NCBI RefSeq assembly: GCF_012932215.1
Contig: NZ_CP048788.1
Coordinates: forward strand, 1-64,000
Source of the DNA: Roseobacter ponti
Lineage (GTDB): Bacteria > Pseudomonadota > Alphaproteobacteria > Rhodobacterales > Rhodobacteraceae
Direction: 5' to 3'
DNA: 64,000 nucleotides
Part shown: positions 47,983-56,454 of the stretch, one piece after another
Layout of the letters: each line of letters begins with the position of its first letter
Numbering within the stretch: position 1 is the stretch's first letter
Translations under genes and position numbers: made by a program
Notes under the pieces: generated by a model
The model's input: only the letters and a program-made list of their open reading frames with translations
Database searches by the model: none
Told to the model about the DNA's origin: nothing

Positions 47983-48378
47983 ATGGGCATTTTCAGCGTT
48001 GTCATCGCCGGTATCGCCGGATTTATATTCGGTGCGCTCTGGTACACGGTCTTTGCTGAGCGCTGGATGAAGGCCTCCGGCGTGCCGCTCGACGGGCAGG
48101 GGGTTCCGGCCAACCGCAAAGATCCGGTGCCCTATGTCACCAGCCTGCTGGGGGCGATCCTGGTGGCCGGCATGATGCGCCATATCTTCGAGTTGAGCGC
48201 GATCGACACGGCGGGCAAGGGACTCATCTCAGGCTTTGGTATCGGGTTCTTTCTGGTCAGCCCGTGGATTGCGACCTTCTACAGCTTCTCCGCAAAGCCA
48301 CGCGCACTGATCCTGATTGACGGCGGTTACGCGACCTTCGGATGTACGGTGATCGGGCTGGTACTGACATTGTTCTGA
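47983..48378 (+). CDS. DUF1761 small membrane protein
   Basis: The 131-residue protein has four predicted membrane segments and the DUF1761 opening (VVIAGIAGFIFGALWYTVFAERWM). Function is unknown. It lies 57 bp after the EVE gene on the same strand, and converges with DUF2853. The 162 bp downstream hold a weak GGGG/CCCC stem near 48389-48415 with no T-run and no gene. Confidence 0.8.
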   Translation: MGIFSVVIAGIAGFIFGALWYTVFAERWMKASGVPLDGQGVPANRKDPVPYVTSLLGAILVAGMMRHIFELSAIDTAGKGLISGFGIGFFLVSPWIATFYSFSAKPRALILIDGGYATFGCTVIGLVLTLF

Positions 48379-48540
48379 ACGGAAAAAGGGGCCTGACGCG
48401 AAAGCCAGAACCCCTCTTCACCCCACGCGATCCCATACCCACGCGTGTATCTGAAACTGGTTCTGGCCATACTGGCCGGACAGGAACGTGATACACCCGG
48501 CCGCAAAAAATCGCAATCATTCAGTAGTTTAAATGCCACA

Positions 48541-48573
48541 GAAAAAAGAAACGCCCCGTTAGGAAACGGGGCG
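48541..48573 (-). terminator. Intrinsic terminator of the DUF2853 gene
   Basis: On the minus strand, CGCCCCGTT, TCCT, AACGGGGCG forms a perfect 9-bp stem (48573-48552) followed by TTTCTTTTTTC (48551-48541). It lies 26 bp after the stop at 48599. Confidence 0.9.
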
Positions 48574-48598
48574 CTCATCATCTGGTTGTGTCTCGCGT

Positions 48599-48940
48599 TC
48601 AGCTGTAAACGGATTCTTTGCTGAAGTGTTTGGTCAGCATGTAATAGACAACAGCGCGATACTTGTTCCGCTCTGATTTGCCATAAGTCTCAATGACTTT
48701 GTTGATGGCCGCCATCAGTTCCGGACCATCGGAGAGGCCCAGTTTCTTAATCAGAAACTTGTCTTTGACAGTTTCGAGTTCGCCGGGCTGGCTGCCGGCC
48801 ACGGTTGAGGCATCAGCGTCATAAATTGACGGGCCGCATCCGATTGTGACCTTGGTCAGCAGGTCCATATCGGGGTTCATCCCGCATTTGTTTTTCAGAT
48901 CGTCCGCGTATTGCGCAATAAGATCGTCACGCTTGCCCAT
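48599..48940 (-). CDS. DUF2853 family protein
   Basis: The 113-residue, soluble, mostly helical protein has the DUF2853 pattern (LIAQYADDLKNKCGMNPDM, IYDADASTVAGSQPGELETV, KYRAVVYYMLTKHF). Function unknown. The start has GGAGA 7 nt upstream; a longer frame to 49051 crosses a terminator. It has its own terminator, so it is a single-gene unit, and such small abundant proteins are often stress- or growth-phase-linked. Confidence 0.85.
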   Translation of the reverse strand: MGKRDDLIAQYADDLKNKCGMNPDMDLLTKVTIGCGPSIYDADASTVAGSQPGELETVKDKFLIKKLGLSDGPELMAAINKVIETYGKSERNKYRAVVYYMLTKHFSKESVYS

Positions 48941-49060
48941 AATATCGTCTCCCAATTGGCTTTCCGGGCTTCCCGAAGCCCTGACCAGGAGACTAAAAGC
49001 ATATTCCTTATTCGCAAAAGGGTTTTTCTTCCCCCGATTTCCCCGCAGCACCGGCGGAGA

Positions 49061-49091
49061 TAAAAAGAGGCCCCGCAGTGCAGAGCCTCTT
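49061..49091 (-). terminator. Intrinsic terminator of the PRC-barrel gene
   Basis: On the minus strand, AAGAGGC (49091-49085), a 13-nt loop, GCCTCTT (49071-49065), then TTTTA. It lies 23 bp after the stop of the PRC-barrel gene. Confidence 0.85.
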
Positions 49092-49113
49092 TCGTCAGGT
49101 CAGAAGGGTCGGG

Positions 49114-49878
49114 TCAGGACATTTCGTCGAGACGCACGTCGTCTGCGAGACCTTCGACACCAGTTTCGTCAAACTCGGGCTGTGCTTCAAGCTCTTCTTC
49201 GGTCCAGGTGCTGAGCTTCAGGCCGTCTTCCTCAGCGGACATGGAAAACTCTTCCAGCGGAATGGCGACGGTGTACTCACCCAGGCCAAGAAATCCGCCG
49301 ATGCCGATAACCGCTTCATAGCCATTGGCACCACGGACAACATAGTCGATCTCGCCGATGTCATCGCCATTGGCTTCATAGACATTCAGGCCCAGCAGAT
49401 CGCCGACCACCATACCGGAGAACTCGGAGCCGGTGGCAGCACTGGTGACAGTGTCGTCGCTCGCCATGTCGGTGTCTTCGGTTGTTGCCGCGTCAGCAGT
49501 CTGTTCGATTGCCTGCTCAGTTTCCTCTGCGGCTTCGGCGGTCTCTTCGACGGCCTCATCAGCAACGGATTCTGTGGCGGCAGCAGTGTCTTCAACCGCT
49601 TCTTCGGTAGCTTCGGCAGCGTTCTCTGCTGTCTCTTCGACAGCTTCGGCTGCATCACCGGTCGCTTCTGCAGTGGCTTCGGCGGCGTTCTCGGTCGCAG
49701 CAGCTGCGTCAGAAGCAGTTTCTTCGATCTCCTGCTCTGCATTTTCCATTGCCGCTTCGGTCTGAGATTCGATCTTCAGCTCTTCGTCCGCGGCCTTGGT
49801 TTCCGTAGATCCGGCGAAAGCCGTACCAGCGGTCAGGGCGAGAACGGCAACTGTGGTCATGAGTTTAGAATGGGACAT
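49114..49878 (-). CDS. Secreted PRC-barrel protein with long Ala/Glu-rich repeat region
   Basis: The 254-residue protein has a signal peptide (about 1-22), about 110 residues of Ala-Glu-Thr-rich low-complexity repeats (about 40-145), and a C-terminal PRC-barrel (about 155-235; GMVVGDLLGLNVYEANGDDIGEID). It should be periplasmic, the repeat acting as a spacer or helical stalk. The start has a perfect AAGGAGGT site. A GGAAC-N17-CGTT promoter lies just upstream and a terminator downstream, making a self-contained stress-type unit. Confidence 0.88.
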   Translation of the reverse strand: MSHSKLMTTVAVLALTAGTAFAGSTETKAADEELKIESQTEAAMENAEQEIEETASDAAAATENAAEATAEATGDAAEAVEETAENAAEATEEAVEDTAAATESVADEAVEETAEAAEETEQAIEQTADAATTEDTDMASDDTVTSAATGSEFSGMVVGDLLGLNVYEANGDDIGEIDYVVRGANGYEAVIGIGGFLGLGEYTVAIPLEEFSMSAEEDGLKLSTWTEEELEAQPEFDETGVEGLADDVRLDEMS

Positions 49879-49907
49879 TTTTACCTCCTTGAGATTTACA
49901 GTGAGGC

Positions 49908-49933
49908 AACGTCCGCAGGTTTTCTTTAGTTCC
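49908..49933 (-). promoter_or_regulatory. ECF (EcfG-like) promoter of the PRC-barrel gene
   Basis: Read on the minus strand, GGAAC (49933-49929), exactly 17 bases, CGTT (49911-49908). The start would be near 49901, giving a leader of about 23 nt with the AAGGAGGT site before the ATG at 49878. Same architecture as the site at 19855. Confidence 0.65.
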
Positions 49934-49995
49934 CGGAAACAATAAATATCGAACAGGCCCGGCAGAAAACCGCTCAATTGCCCGGTGCAGAGTCG

Positions 49996-50020
49996 AAAAA
50001 GCCGGGGTCAGACGCCCGGC
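49996..50020 (-). terminator. Intrinsic terminator overlapping a stop codon
   Basis: On the minus strand, GCCGGG (50020-50015), an 8-nt loop, CCCGGC (50006-50001), then TTTTT (50000-49996). The TGA of the upstream gene (50010-50008) lies inside the loop. Confidence 0.75.
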
Positions 50021-50454
50021 GGCGCCACCAGCAGCCAGAACCAGACAAGCACAAGAATGACCGGCACACCCACACCACCGATCAGCCCCATGCGCGGGAT
50101 CAGTGGCCGGTGCGGCAGGATAACATCGAAGGTTGCGTCGTTGCTGCGCCCGTCATAGGCGCCCTGACAGGCCTTGGCGCGCCACTGGTGACTACGCCAG
50201 ACCGCGGCCATCACTGAAATCAGCACGAGAGAGCAGATCGCAACCCCGAGAACCGGGATCACCGGATAATAAACCGATGCGCCGATGCCGCTGTCACGTG
50301 CGCCAAGCGTCAGCGGCACAAAGAGAAAGGCCTGGCTGGTGACCAGCCAGTTGACGCGCGCATTGATCAAAGAGAGCTCGAACTGGATTTCGCTGCGGAT
50401 CTGACGATAGACCGCGTCGTTTTCCTCGGAGCGTTCAATGCGCGCGCTGGTCAT
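50008..50454 (-). CDS. Small membrane protein of unknown function downstream of ahcY
   Basis: The 148-residue protein has an N-terminal soluble helix (ERSEENDAVYRQIRSEIQFEL), two central membrane segments (about 35-55 and 66-88), and a third near the C-terminus (about 123-143). I do not recognise the family. Its ATG follows the ahcY stop by 1 bp, so it is translated from the ahcY transcript, which ends at the terminator inside its stop. Similarity to small RipA-like or SLATT-type membrane proteins is possible but not shown. Confidence 0.7.
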   Translation of the reverse strand: MTSARIERSEENDAVYRQIRSEIQFELSLINARVNWLVTSQAFLFVPLTLGARDSGIGASVYYPVIPVLGVAICSLVLISVMAAVWRSHQWRAKACQGAYDGRSNDATFDVILPHRPLIPRMGLIGGVGVPVILVLVWFWLLVAPPGV

Positions 50455-50455
50455 A

Positions 50456-51844
50456 TCAGTAGCGGTAATGCTCCGGTTTGAACGGGCCCTCGGGTGCCAC
50501 ACCGATATAAGCCGCCTGTTCCGGGTCGAGCTTGCTGAGCTTCACGCCGATGCGGTCGAGATGCAGGCGCGCCACCTTTTCATCGAGATGTTTGGGCAGG
50601 ATATAGACGTCGTTCTTATACTGATCACCACGTGTCCAGAGCTCAATCTGCGCCAGCACCTGGTTGGTAAAGGACGCGGACATCACAAACGACGGGTGGC
50701 CCGTGGCATTGCCGAGGTTCAGCAGACGACCTTCGGAGAGCAGAATCAGACGATTGCCGTTCGGCATCTCGATCATGTCCACCTGCTCTTTGATGTTGGT
50801 CCATTTGTGGTTCTTGAGGGCGGCGACCTGGATCTCGTTGTCAAAATGGCCGATGTTGCCGACGATCGCCATGTCTTTCATCTCGCGCATGTGCTCGATG
50901 CGGATCACATCCTTGTTGCCGGTGGTGGTGATGAAGATATCCGCAGTGCCCACCACGTCTTCCAGCAGCACAACCTCAAAGCCGTCCATCGCAGCCTGCA
51001 GCGCGCAGATCGGGTCAACTTCGGTGACTTTGACGCGGGCGCCGGCGCCGCGCAGAGACGCGGCCGAGCCTTTGCCCACGTCGCCGTAGCCCATGACCAC
51101 GGCGACCTTACCGGCCATCATGGTGTCTGTGGCACGGCGGATGCCGTCGACCAGCGATTCCTTGCAGCCATATTTGTTGTCGAACTTCGACTTGGTCACA
51201 GAGTCGTTCACGTTGATTGCGGGGAAGGGCAGCTGGCCCTGTTTCACCAGATCATAAAGGCGGTGCACGCCGGTGGTTGTCTCTTCCGAGACGCCCTGGA
51301 TCTGGTCGCGAATTCTGGTGAACCAGCCGGGGCTTGCCGCCATACGCTTTTTGATCTGCGCTTTGATGACTTCCTCTTCCTCGGACGTGGGCACCGGGAT
51401 GACCTCTTCGCCGGCTTCAGCACGCGCGCCCAGCAGGACATAAAGTGTCGCATCGCCGCCGTCGTCCAGGATCATGTTCGGTCCTTCGGGGAAGTCGAAG
51501 GATTTATCGAGGTAATCCCAGTGCTCTTCCAGCGACTGGCCTTTGATCGCGAAAACAGGTGTACCACCGGCGGCGATTGCGGCGGCGGCGTGGTCCTGGG
51601 TGGAGAAAATATTGCATGACGCCCAGCGCACATCCGCGCCAAGGGCTGTTAGCGTCTCGATCAGCACGGCGGTCTGAATGGTCATGTGCAGCGAGCCCAC
51701 GATGCGCGCGCCTTTGAGAGGCCTGCTCTCGCCATATTCCTCGCGGCAGGCCATCAGGCCCGGCATTTCGGTTTCGGCAATATCCAGCTCTTTGCGGCCG
51801 TAGGCGGCCAGTTCAATGTCTTTGACGATGTAATCAGTGCTCAT
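50456..51844 (-). CDS. ahcY: Adenosylhomocysteinase
   Basis: AhcY hydrolyses S-adenosylhomocysteine to adenosine and homocysteine, keeping methyltransferases running. The 462-residue protein has the family motifs ([36 protein letters not shown] motif [29 protein letters not shown]) and the C-terminal KPEHYRY. The upstream region (51845-51987) was checked for an SAH riboswitch and none was recognised; only a short GCGGT/ACCGC hairpin is present. Confidence 0.96.
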   Translation of the reverse strand: MSTDYIVKDIELAAYGRKELDIAETEMPGLMACREEYGESRPLKGARIVGSLHMTIQTAVLIETLTALGADVRWASCNIFSTQDHAAAAIAAGGTPVFAIKGQSLEEHWDYLDKSFDFPEGPNMILDDGGDATLYVLLGARAEAGEEVIPVPTSEEEEVIKAQIKKRMAASPGWFTRIRDQIQGVSEETTTGVHRLYDLVKQGQLPFPAINVNDSVTKSKFDNKYGCKESLVDGIRRATDTMMAGKVAVVMGYGDVGKGSAASLRGAGARVKVTEVDPICALQAAMDGFEVVLLEDVVGTADIFITTTGNKDVIRIEHMREMKDMAIVGNIGHFDNEIQVAALKNHKWTNIKEQVDMIEMPNGNRLILLSEGRLLNLGNATGHPSFVMSASFTNQVLAQIELWTRGDQYKNDVYILPKHLDEKVARLHLDRIGVKLSKLDPEQAAYIGVAPEGPFKPEHYRY

Positions 51845-51987
51845 CTTCGGGTGATCCTATCCATGCGGTTTGACCGCGCAGATACCATCGCCCCGGCAAC
51901 ATGACAATGCGTCACCATACCCCTGTGGTTAAGGAGATCCTTACTGCCGGCCCGGCCGGTCGATCCCGGACAGACCTGCCCGGTTTC

Positions 51988-52302
51988 TCAGCTTGCAGAG
52001 CCTTTTACGCGCGGTGCTTCTTCGGCGTCAAAGAAATCTGTTCCAGCAGCCACAACGCAGCTGATGCCTTCGGGGCTGGTGATCAGCACGGTAAAGGTAC
52101 CGGTTTTGCTGGACGCCCAGATTTCCATGACACTGAGCGCAGACCGCGTCTGTTGCAGACCGCCCGCTGTCAGGTGCTCATCGTATTTGGATGCAAGTTT
52201 TTCGACGACCTTGTCCCGGTCGCCGCAGTTGGCGGCCTGAGCCACGGGGGCCGCAGCCAGTGCTATGGCTGTGAGTGTTGCAAGTGTGAGATGCCTTTTC
52301 AT
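51988..52302 (-). CDS. Small secreted protein of unknown function
   Basis: The 104-residue protein has a clear signal peptide (1-23, ending PVAQA) and a mature part with two cysteines (NCGDRDK and ISCVVAAG) that may pair. It has GGAGGA just before the ATG. I do not recognise the family; similar small periplasmic proteins are common in Rhodobacteraceae. It sits 143 bp upstream of ahcY on the same strand. The following 217 bp (52303-52519) contain no gene or strong motif. Confidence 0.72.
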   Translation of the reverse strand: MKRHLTLATLTAIALAAAPVAQAANCGDRDKVVEKLASKYDEHLTAGGLQQTRSALSVMEIWASSKTGTFTVLITSPEGISCVVAAGTDFFDAEEAPRVKGSAS

Positions 52303-52519
52303 GACATCCTCCTTTCCTCTTTCTCTCGCTCGATGCGGGAAGAGGACATGACCCGGGAAAGGCTGTGCCCTCCCCCCCTGGTACTTTTTATATCGCGACC
52401 ACGAGCCCGGTTTACAAAGCGCGGGTCATCAATAATTTGTGGCAGCCTGTGATCAGCATACTTTAAGTCTGCGCCCGAATTAGGGCACAAAGCAGGCGTA
52501 ACCGACGGGCAGTGACCAA

Positions 52520-53116
52520 ATGGCAACAATAAACCGGGCATGGCAGCGGATGCTGTCGGGGCGCAGGCTGGATCTGCTGGATCCGACGCCTGTCGATATC
52601 GAGATTGAGGATATCGCCCACGGGCTCGCCTTTGTGGCGCGCTGGAACGGGCAGACGCGTGGCGATTATGCCTATTCGGTCGCCGAGCATTCCCTCTTAA
52701 CAGAGACTATTTTCGGCCGGATCGCGCCCAGAGCCCCGCCGCGCTGGCGGCTTGCCGCTCTGCTGCACGACGCGCCGGAATATGTGATCGGAGATATGAT
52801 CTCACCGGTCAAAGCGGCGGTCGGTCCCGGATATGGCGCGCTGGATGACCGGCTGATGGCTGCGATATACATCCGTTTCGGCCTGCCGGGGACGCTGCCC
52901 GTTTCGGTAAAGAAACAGATCAAACGCGCTGACAAAATAAGCGCCTGGATGGAGGCCACGCAGATCGCCGGGTTTTCAGAAGCCGAGGCGACAAAGTTTT
53001 TCGGCAAACATGACACGGCCCTGATGTCCGGACTGCAGATTGTACTGCGCCCGCCGGTTGAGGTGCGCGCGGAGTTCACTGCGCGCCATCACGCTCTGCT
53101 CGAGCAGATCACATGA
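52520..53116 (+). CDS. HD-domain phosphohydrolase (YfbR-like)
   Basis: The 198-residue protein has the HD signature residues: AEHSLLTETI (His), ALLHDAPEYVIGDMISP (His-Asp), and a later Asp in KRADKISAWMEA. It resembles the YfbR group of 5'-deoxynucleotidases, which act on deoxynucleoside monophosphates, but it is fused to no other domain and substrate is unproven. Its stop overlaps the ATG of a GNAT gene (ATGA). Confidence 0.83.
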   Translation: MATINRAWQRMLSGRRLDLLDPTPVDIEIEDIAHGLAFVARWNGQTRGDYAYSVAEHSLLTETIFGRIAPRAPPRWRLAALLHDAPEYVIGDMISPVKAAVGPGYGALDDRLMAAIYIRFGLPGTLPVSVKKQIKRADKISAWMEATQIAGFSEAEATKFFGKHDTALMSGLQIVLRPPVEVRAEFTARHHALLEQIT

Positions 53117-53598
53117 TCACCGTCCGGACGCCGACGCCGCTTGATACGAGGCCAATGGCGGACCTGCTGAATGCTATCATCAAAGAAGGCGGTACGACTG
53201 CGCTGACCCGGCCTGTAACGGGTCAGGATATTGCAGACTGGATGGCAGAAGATGCGGATCGCTCCGCCTGGCAGGTGGCGCTTGATGAAGCGGGGGCAGT
53301 GGTTGGCTTTCAGTGGGTCTGCCCGAAAGACAGGCTTCCTGCCAGTGCCTGTGATATCGCGACCTTCGTGAAGATCGGACGCACTGGTCTGGGCATCGGG
53401 TCGGCACTTTTCACCGCAACGGCAAAGGCCGCAAAGGCGCTGGGCTATCACTGGATCAATGCGACCATCCGGGCCGATAACACCGGCGGGCTGACTTATT
53501 ACCAGAGCCGCGGCTTCCGCGACTGGCGCCGTGAAGAGGGTGTGGCCCTCGACAGCGGGCTTGTGGTGGACCGGATCAGCAAACGCTACGACATCTGA
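53113..53598 (+). CDS. GNAT family N-acetyltransferase
   Basis: The 161-residue protein has the GNAT acetyl-CoA motif region (TFVKIGRTGLGIGSALFTATAKAAKALGY, with the R/Q-x-x-G-x-G/A-like GRTGLGIG) and the C-terminal YYQSRGF motif. It acetylates an amine, substrate unknown. It is translationally coupled to the HD phosphohydrolase and converges with regA with 3 bp between. Confidence 0.85.
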   Translation: MITVRTPTPLDTRPMADLLNAIIKEGGTTALTRPVTGQDIADWMAEDADRSAWQVALDEAGAVVGFQWVCPKDRLPASACDIATFVKIGRTGLGIGSALFTATAKAAKALGYHWINATIRADNTGGLTYYQSRGFRDWRREEGVALDSGLVVDRISKRYDI

Positions 53599-53601
53599 AG
53601 G

Positions 53602-54156
53602 TCAGCGCGGCGAACGTTTCGCCAGGATCCGCTGCAACGTGCGCCGGTGCATGTTCAGACGCCGGGCGGTTTCACTGACATTGCGGTCGCAAAGCTCAAA
53701 AACCCGCTGGATATGTTCCCAGCGTACGCGGTCGGCACTCATGGGGTTTTCGGGTGGGGGCGGCAGATCGTCGCCCGTGGCCAAAAGCGCGTTCACGATA
53801 TCGGCGGCATCCGCGGGTTTCGACAGATAATCAACCGCGCCGATTTTCACCGCCGCCACAGCCGTGGCGATGGCACCATACCCGGTCAGAACCACAACGC
53901 GCGCATCAGGGCGCTTTTCACGCAGTACTTCGACGACATCGAGACCATTGCCATCTTCCAGCCGCAGATCCACAACCGCAAAGGCGGGCGGACGCGCTGT
54001 GGCTATCGCGCGACCAGCCGCAACGGAGCCCGCTGTTTCAACGTCAAAACCGCGTTTTTCCATCGCCTTGGCAAGCCGGCGCAGAAACGGCTCGTCATCA
54101 TCGAGCAGCAGAATCGTTTTTTCCGCACCGGGCGCGAGTTCCGAAATGTCAGCCAT
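53602..54156 (-). CDS. regA: Redox response regulator RegA/PrrA
   Basis: RegA controls photosynthesis, respiration, and carbon and nitrogen fixation genes in response to redox state sensed by RegB. The 184-residue protein has a receiver domain (acidic LLDDDEPF, phospho-Asp in AVVDLRLEDGNG, LSKPADAAD), a short Pro linker, and a C-terminal Fis-type helix-turn-helix (NVSETARRLNMHRRTLQRIL) typical of this almost invariant family. It follows senC on the same strand; regB is divergent. Confidence 0.95.
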   Translation of the reverse strand: MADISELAPGAEKTILLLDDDEPFLRRLAKAMEKRGFDVETAGSVAAGRAIATARPPAFAVVDLRLEDGNGLDVVEVLREKRPDARVVVLTGYGAIATAVAAVKIGAVDYLSKPADAADIVNALLATGDDLPPPPENPMSADRVRWEHIQRVFELCDRNVSETARRLNMHRRTLQRILAKRSPR

Positions 54157-54253
54157 ATGCGCACTCAGACCTTTTGTTATCTGTCTCTGCCCTGACTATA
54201 TGTGTGCCGCATCGGGTCAGGTCAAATAACCCTTTGCCACAGGTGCCGGTTTT

Positions 54254-54877
54254 TCAGGCGTTTGAGACAAAACAGGCAACGGTATCGGCCATTTGCTGCG
54301 GCGTTGTTTCGCGGCGGAAAAACTCGACAAATCCGTGCTCCGGCAGCACCAGGTAGCTGAATGTCGAGTGATCCACGAGGTAAAAATCGTCGCCGCTGTC
54401 CTGCGCCTTGTAGTAGGTGCGATAGGCCTGGCTTGCGGCTTTGACCTGTTCGGGCGATCCGGTCAGGCCGATCATGCGCTCATGCATGTTTGCCGCATAA
54501 TCGCCGACAACCTCGGGCGTGTCGCGCACAGGGTCGATCGAAATGAAAACCGGCGTGACGGACATGTTGCGCTCCGCCAGAACATCGACGGCTGCCGCAT
54601 TGCGCGCCACATCAAGCGGGCAGACATCCGGGCAGAAGGTATATCCGAAATATACAATCGACGGCTCTGTGATGACATCGCTGTCGGTCACAGTGTCGCC
54701 CTGCGCATTCACAAGCTCGAACGGGCCGCCGATGGCACCCGCACCGCCGGCGATCTGACTGGCCCGGCACTGGGCAAACTGATCTCCGCCGGTTGTGTCG
54801 CGGCTGACAAACCAGAAGACGCCGACAAAAACAGCGACGCCCAGGAGGGCAAGCGGTGCAAGCAGGCGGGTGTTCAT
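54254..54877 (-). CDS. senC: SCO1/SenC/PrrC family copper-binding protein
   Basis: SenC/PrrC is a membrane-anchored periplasmic thioredoxin-fold protein needed for the CuA centre of cytochrome oxidase and linked to the Reg redox signal. The 207-residue protein has an N-terminal anchor (about 5-25), the copper motif FCPDVCPLD (CxxxC), and the conserved histidine in LVDHSTFSYLV. It lies between regB (divergent) and regA (same strand), the known regB-senC-regA arrangement. The start at MNTRLL has GGAGA 5 nt upstream. Confidence 0.93.
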   Translation of the reverse strand: MNTRLLAPLALLGVAVFVGVFWFVSRDTTGGDQFAQCRASQIAGGAGAIGGPFELVNAQGDTVTDSDVITEPSIVYFGYTFCPDVCPLDVARNAAAVDVLAERNMSVTPVFISIDPVRDTPEVVGDYAANMHERMIGLTGSPEQVKAASQAYRTYYKAQDSGDDFYLVDHSTFSYLVLPEHGFVEFFRRETTPQQMADTVACFVSNA

Positions 54878-54969
54878 ATCAGTCTCCATCTTGGCGTTGA
54901 GGTTGATCCTGTCAGGGTGCAGTCCTAACGTTCTGTATCATGAGTGCAATGCAATAACCGGTGAACGTG

Positions 54970-56358
54970 ATGGCCGAAGAGAACGTCAGACCACCCAGCG
55001 GAGAGGTCCGGGCCAACTGGATCCGGCTGCGCACGCTCATTGTGCTGCGCTGGTTTGCGATTGCCGGTCAGCTCACAGCGATCACCGTCGCGCAACACTG
55101 GTTTGGTCTGCAGCTTGATCTGGGGCTGTGCTATCTGGTGGTCGGCGCCTCGGTCATCTCCAATCTTGTGGCAATTTTCGTCTTTCCCGAGAACAAGCGT
55201 CTGACCGAAGTCGAAAACATGCTGATCGTAATGTTTGATCTGCTGCAGCTGAGCCTTTTGCTTTTTCTCACGGGCGGGCTCAGTAACCCGTTCGCGCTGC
55301 TGATGCTGGGTCCGGTGACGGTTTCGGCGGCGGTTCTGACAATGCGCTCGACCGTGCTTCTGGGCAGCGTGGCAATTATGGCGGTGACGGTTCTGTCGCA
55401 GTTTCATCTGCCGCTGCGTACGGAGCAGGGGTTTATTCTGGAGATTCCGGATATCTTCGTTTTCGGCAACTGGATTGCGCTGATCATCGCAATTGTCTTT
55501 ATCAGTGCCTATTCCGTGCGGGTGACGTCGGAAATCCACTCCATGTCGGATGCGCTTTCAGCCACGCAGATGGCGCTCGCCCGCGAGCAGAAACTGACGG
55601 ATCTGGGTGGTGTTGTGGCCGCTGCCGCACATGAGCTTGGCACGCCGCTGGCGACGATAAAACTGGCCAGCGGTGAGCTTTATGAAGAGCTGGAGGACAG
55701 GCCCGATCTGCGCGAAGACGCCGCCCTGATCCGGCAGCAGGCCGACAGATGCCGCGACATTCTGCGTGATATGGGGCGCGCCGGCAAAGACGACCTGCAT
55801 CTGCGCCAGGCCCCTCTGATGGCGGTGCTGGAAGAGGCTGCCGAGCCACACACCGGTCGCGGCAAACGGGTGCATTTCCGCGCCATGTCACCCGAGGCGG
55901 AACAGCCTGCCATTCTGCGCAAACCCGAGATCATTCACGGGCTGCGCAACCTGATTCAGAACGCTGTAGACTTTGCCCATTCCGAGGTCTGGATCGAGGC
56001 AGACTGGAGCGACACCCGGATTTCGCTGCGCATCATCGACAACGGGCCAGGGTTTCCCGCCGATCTGATCGGGCGTATCGGAGATCCCTTTGTGCGCAAA
56101 CGCCGCGGGTCTCCCGGTGGGCGTATGAGGCCGGGATACGAAGGCATGGGGCTTGGTCTTTTTATCGCCAAGACGCTGCTGGAGCGCTCGGGTGCGGAGC
56201 TCGGGTTTGCCAACGGCCGCGATCCGGCGTCCTCATCCGCACGGCGCGCGGACAGTTTCGGCGCGATCATCGAGGTCATCTGGCAACGCCGTCACCTTGA
56301 TGCCGTAACCGGTGACAGCCCGGCCCCGACAGGCGTCAATCAGCCCATTTCCGTCTGA
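54970..56358 (+). CDS. regB: Redox sensor histidine kinase RegB/PrrB
   Basis: RegB autophosphorylates when the quinone pool or thiol state is reducing and passes phosphate to RegA. The 462-residue protein has six membrane helices (about 20-180), the quinone-binding loop GGLSNPF (102-108), the phospho-His221 in HELGTPLATI, the redox-active Cys261 in QADRCRDIL, and the ATPase motifs IDNGPGFP and GMGLGLFIAKTLLERSGA. The ATG was preferred over a GTG three codons upstream because GGTGA lies 5 nt before it. Confidence 0.95.
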   Translation: MAEENVRPPSGEVRANWIRLRTLIVLRWFAIAGQLTAITVAQHWFGLQLDLGLCYLVVGASVISNLVAIFVFPENKRLTEVENMLIVMFDLLQLSLLLFLTGGLSNPFALLMLGPVTVSAAVLTMRSTVLLGSVAIMAVTVLSQFHLPLRTEQGFILEIPDIFVFGNWIALIIAIVFISAYSVRVTSEIHSMSDALSATQMALAREQKLTDLGGVVAAAAHELGTPLATIKLASGELYEELEDRPDLREDAALIRQQADRCRDILRDMGRAGKDDLHLRQAPLMAVLEEAAEPHTGRGKRVHFRAMSPEAEQPAILRKPEIIHGLRNLIQNAVDFAHSEVWIEADWSDTRISLRIIDNGPGFPADLIGRIGDPFVRKRRGSPGGRMRPGYEGMGLGLFIAKTLLERSGAELGFANGRDPASSSARRADSFGAIIEVIWQRRHLDAVTGDSPAPTGVNQPISV

Positions 56359-56385
56359 CGCAGACCGCCGGATCCGGTGTCCCTG

Positions 56386-56401
56386 TTAAGAATGCGTTAA
56401 C
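56386..56401 (+). promoter_or_regulatory. Perfect CtrA-type site TTAA-N7-TTAAC
   Basis: TTAA (56386-56389), seven bases, TTAAC (56397-56401) match the full CtrA consensus. It is 53 bp before the ATG of the PAS protein, a normal distance for a CtrA-activated promoter. Confidence 0.6.
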
Positions 56402-56454
56402 CATGCTGCCTGTACTACTGACAGGCTTGCCGTGACGACAAAGGGGCCTGGCAT

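Noticed and set aside
51845-51987. SAH riboswitch upstream of ahcY
   Set aside because: The conserved SAH-riboswitch core was not found on the minus strand; only a short GCGGT/ACCGC hairpin is present.
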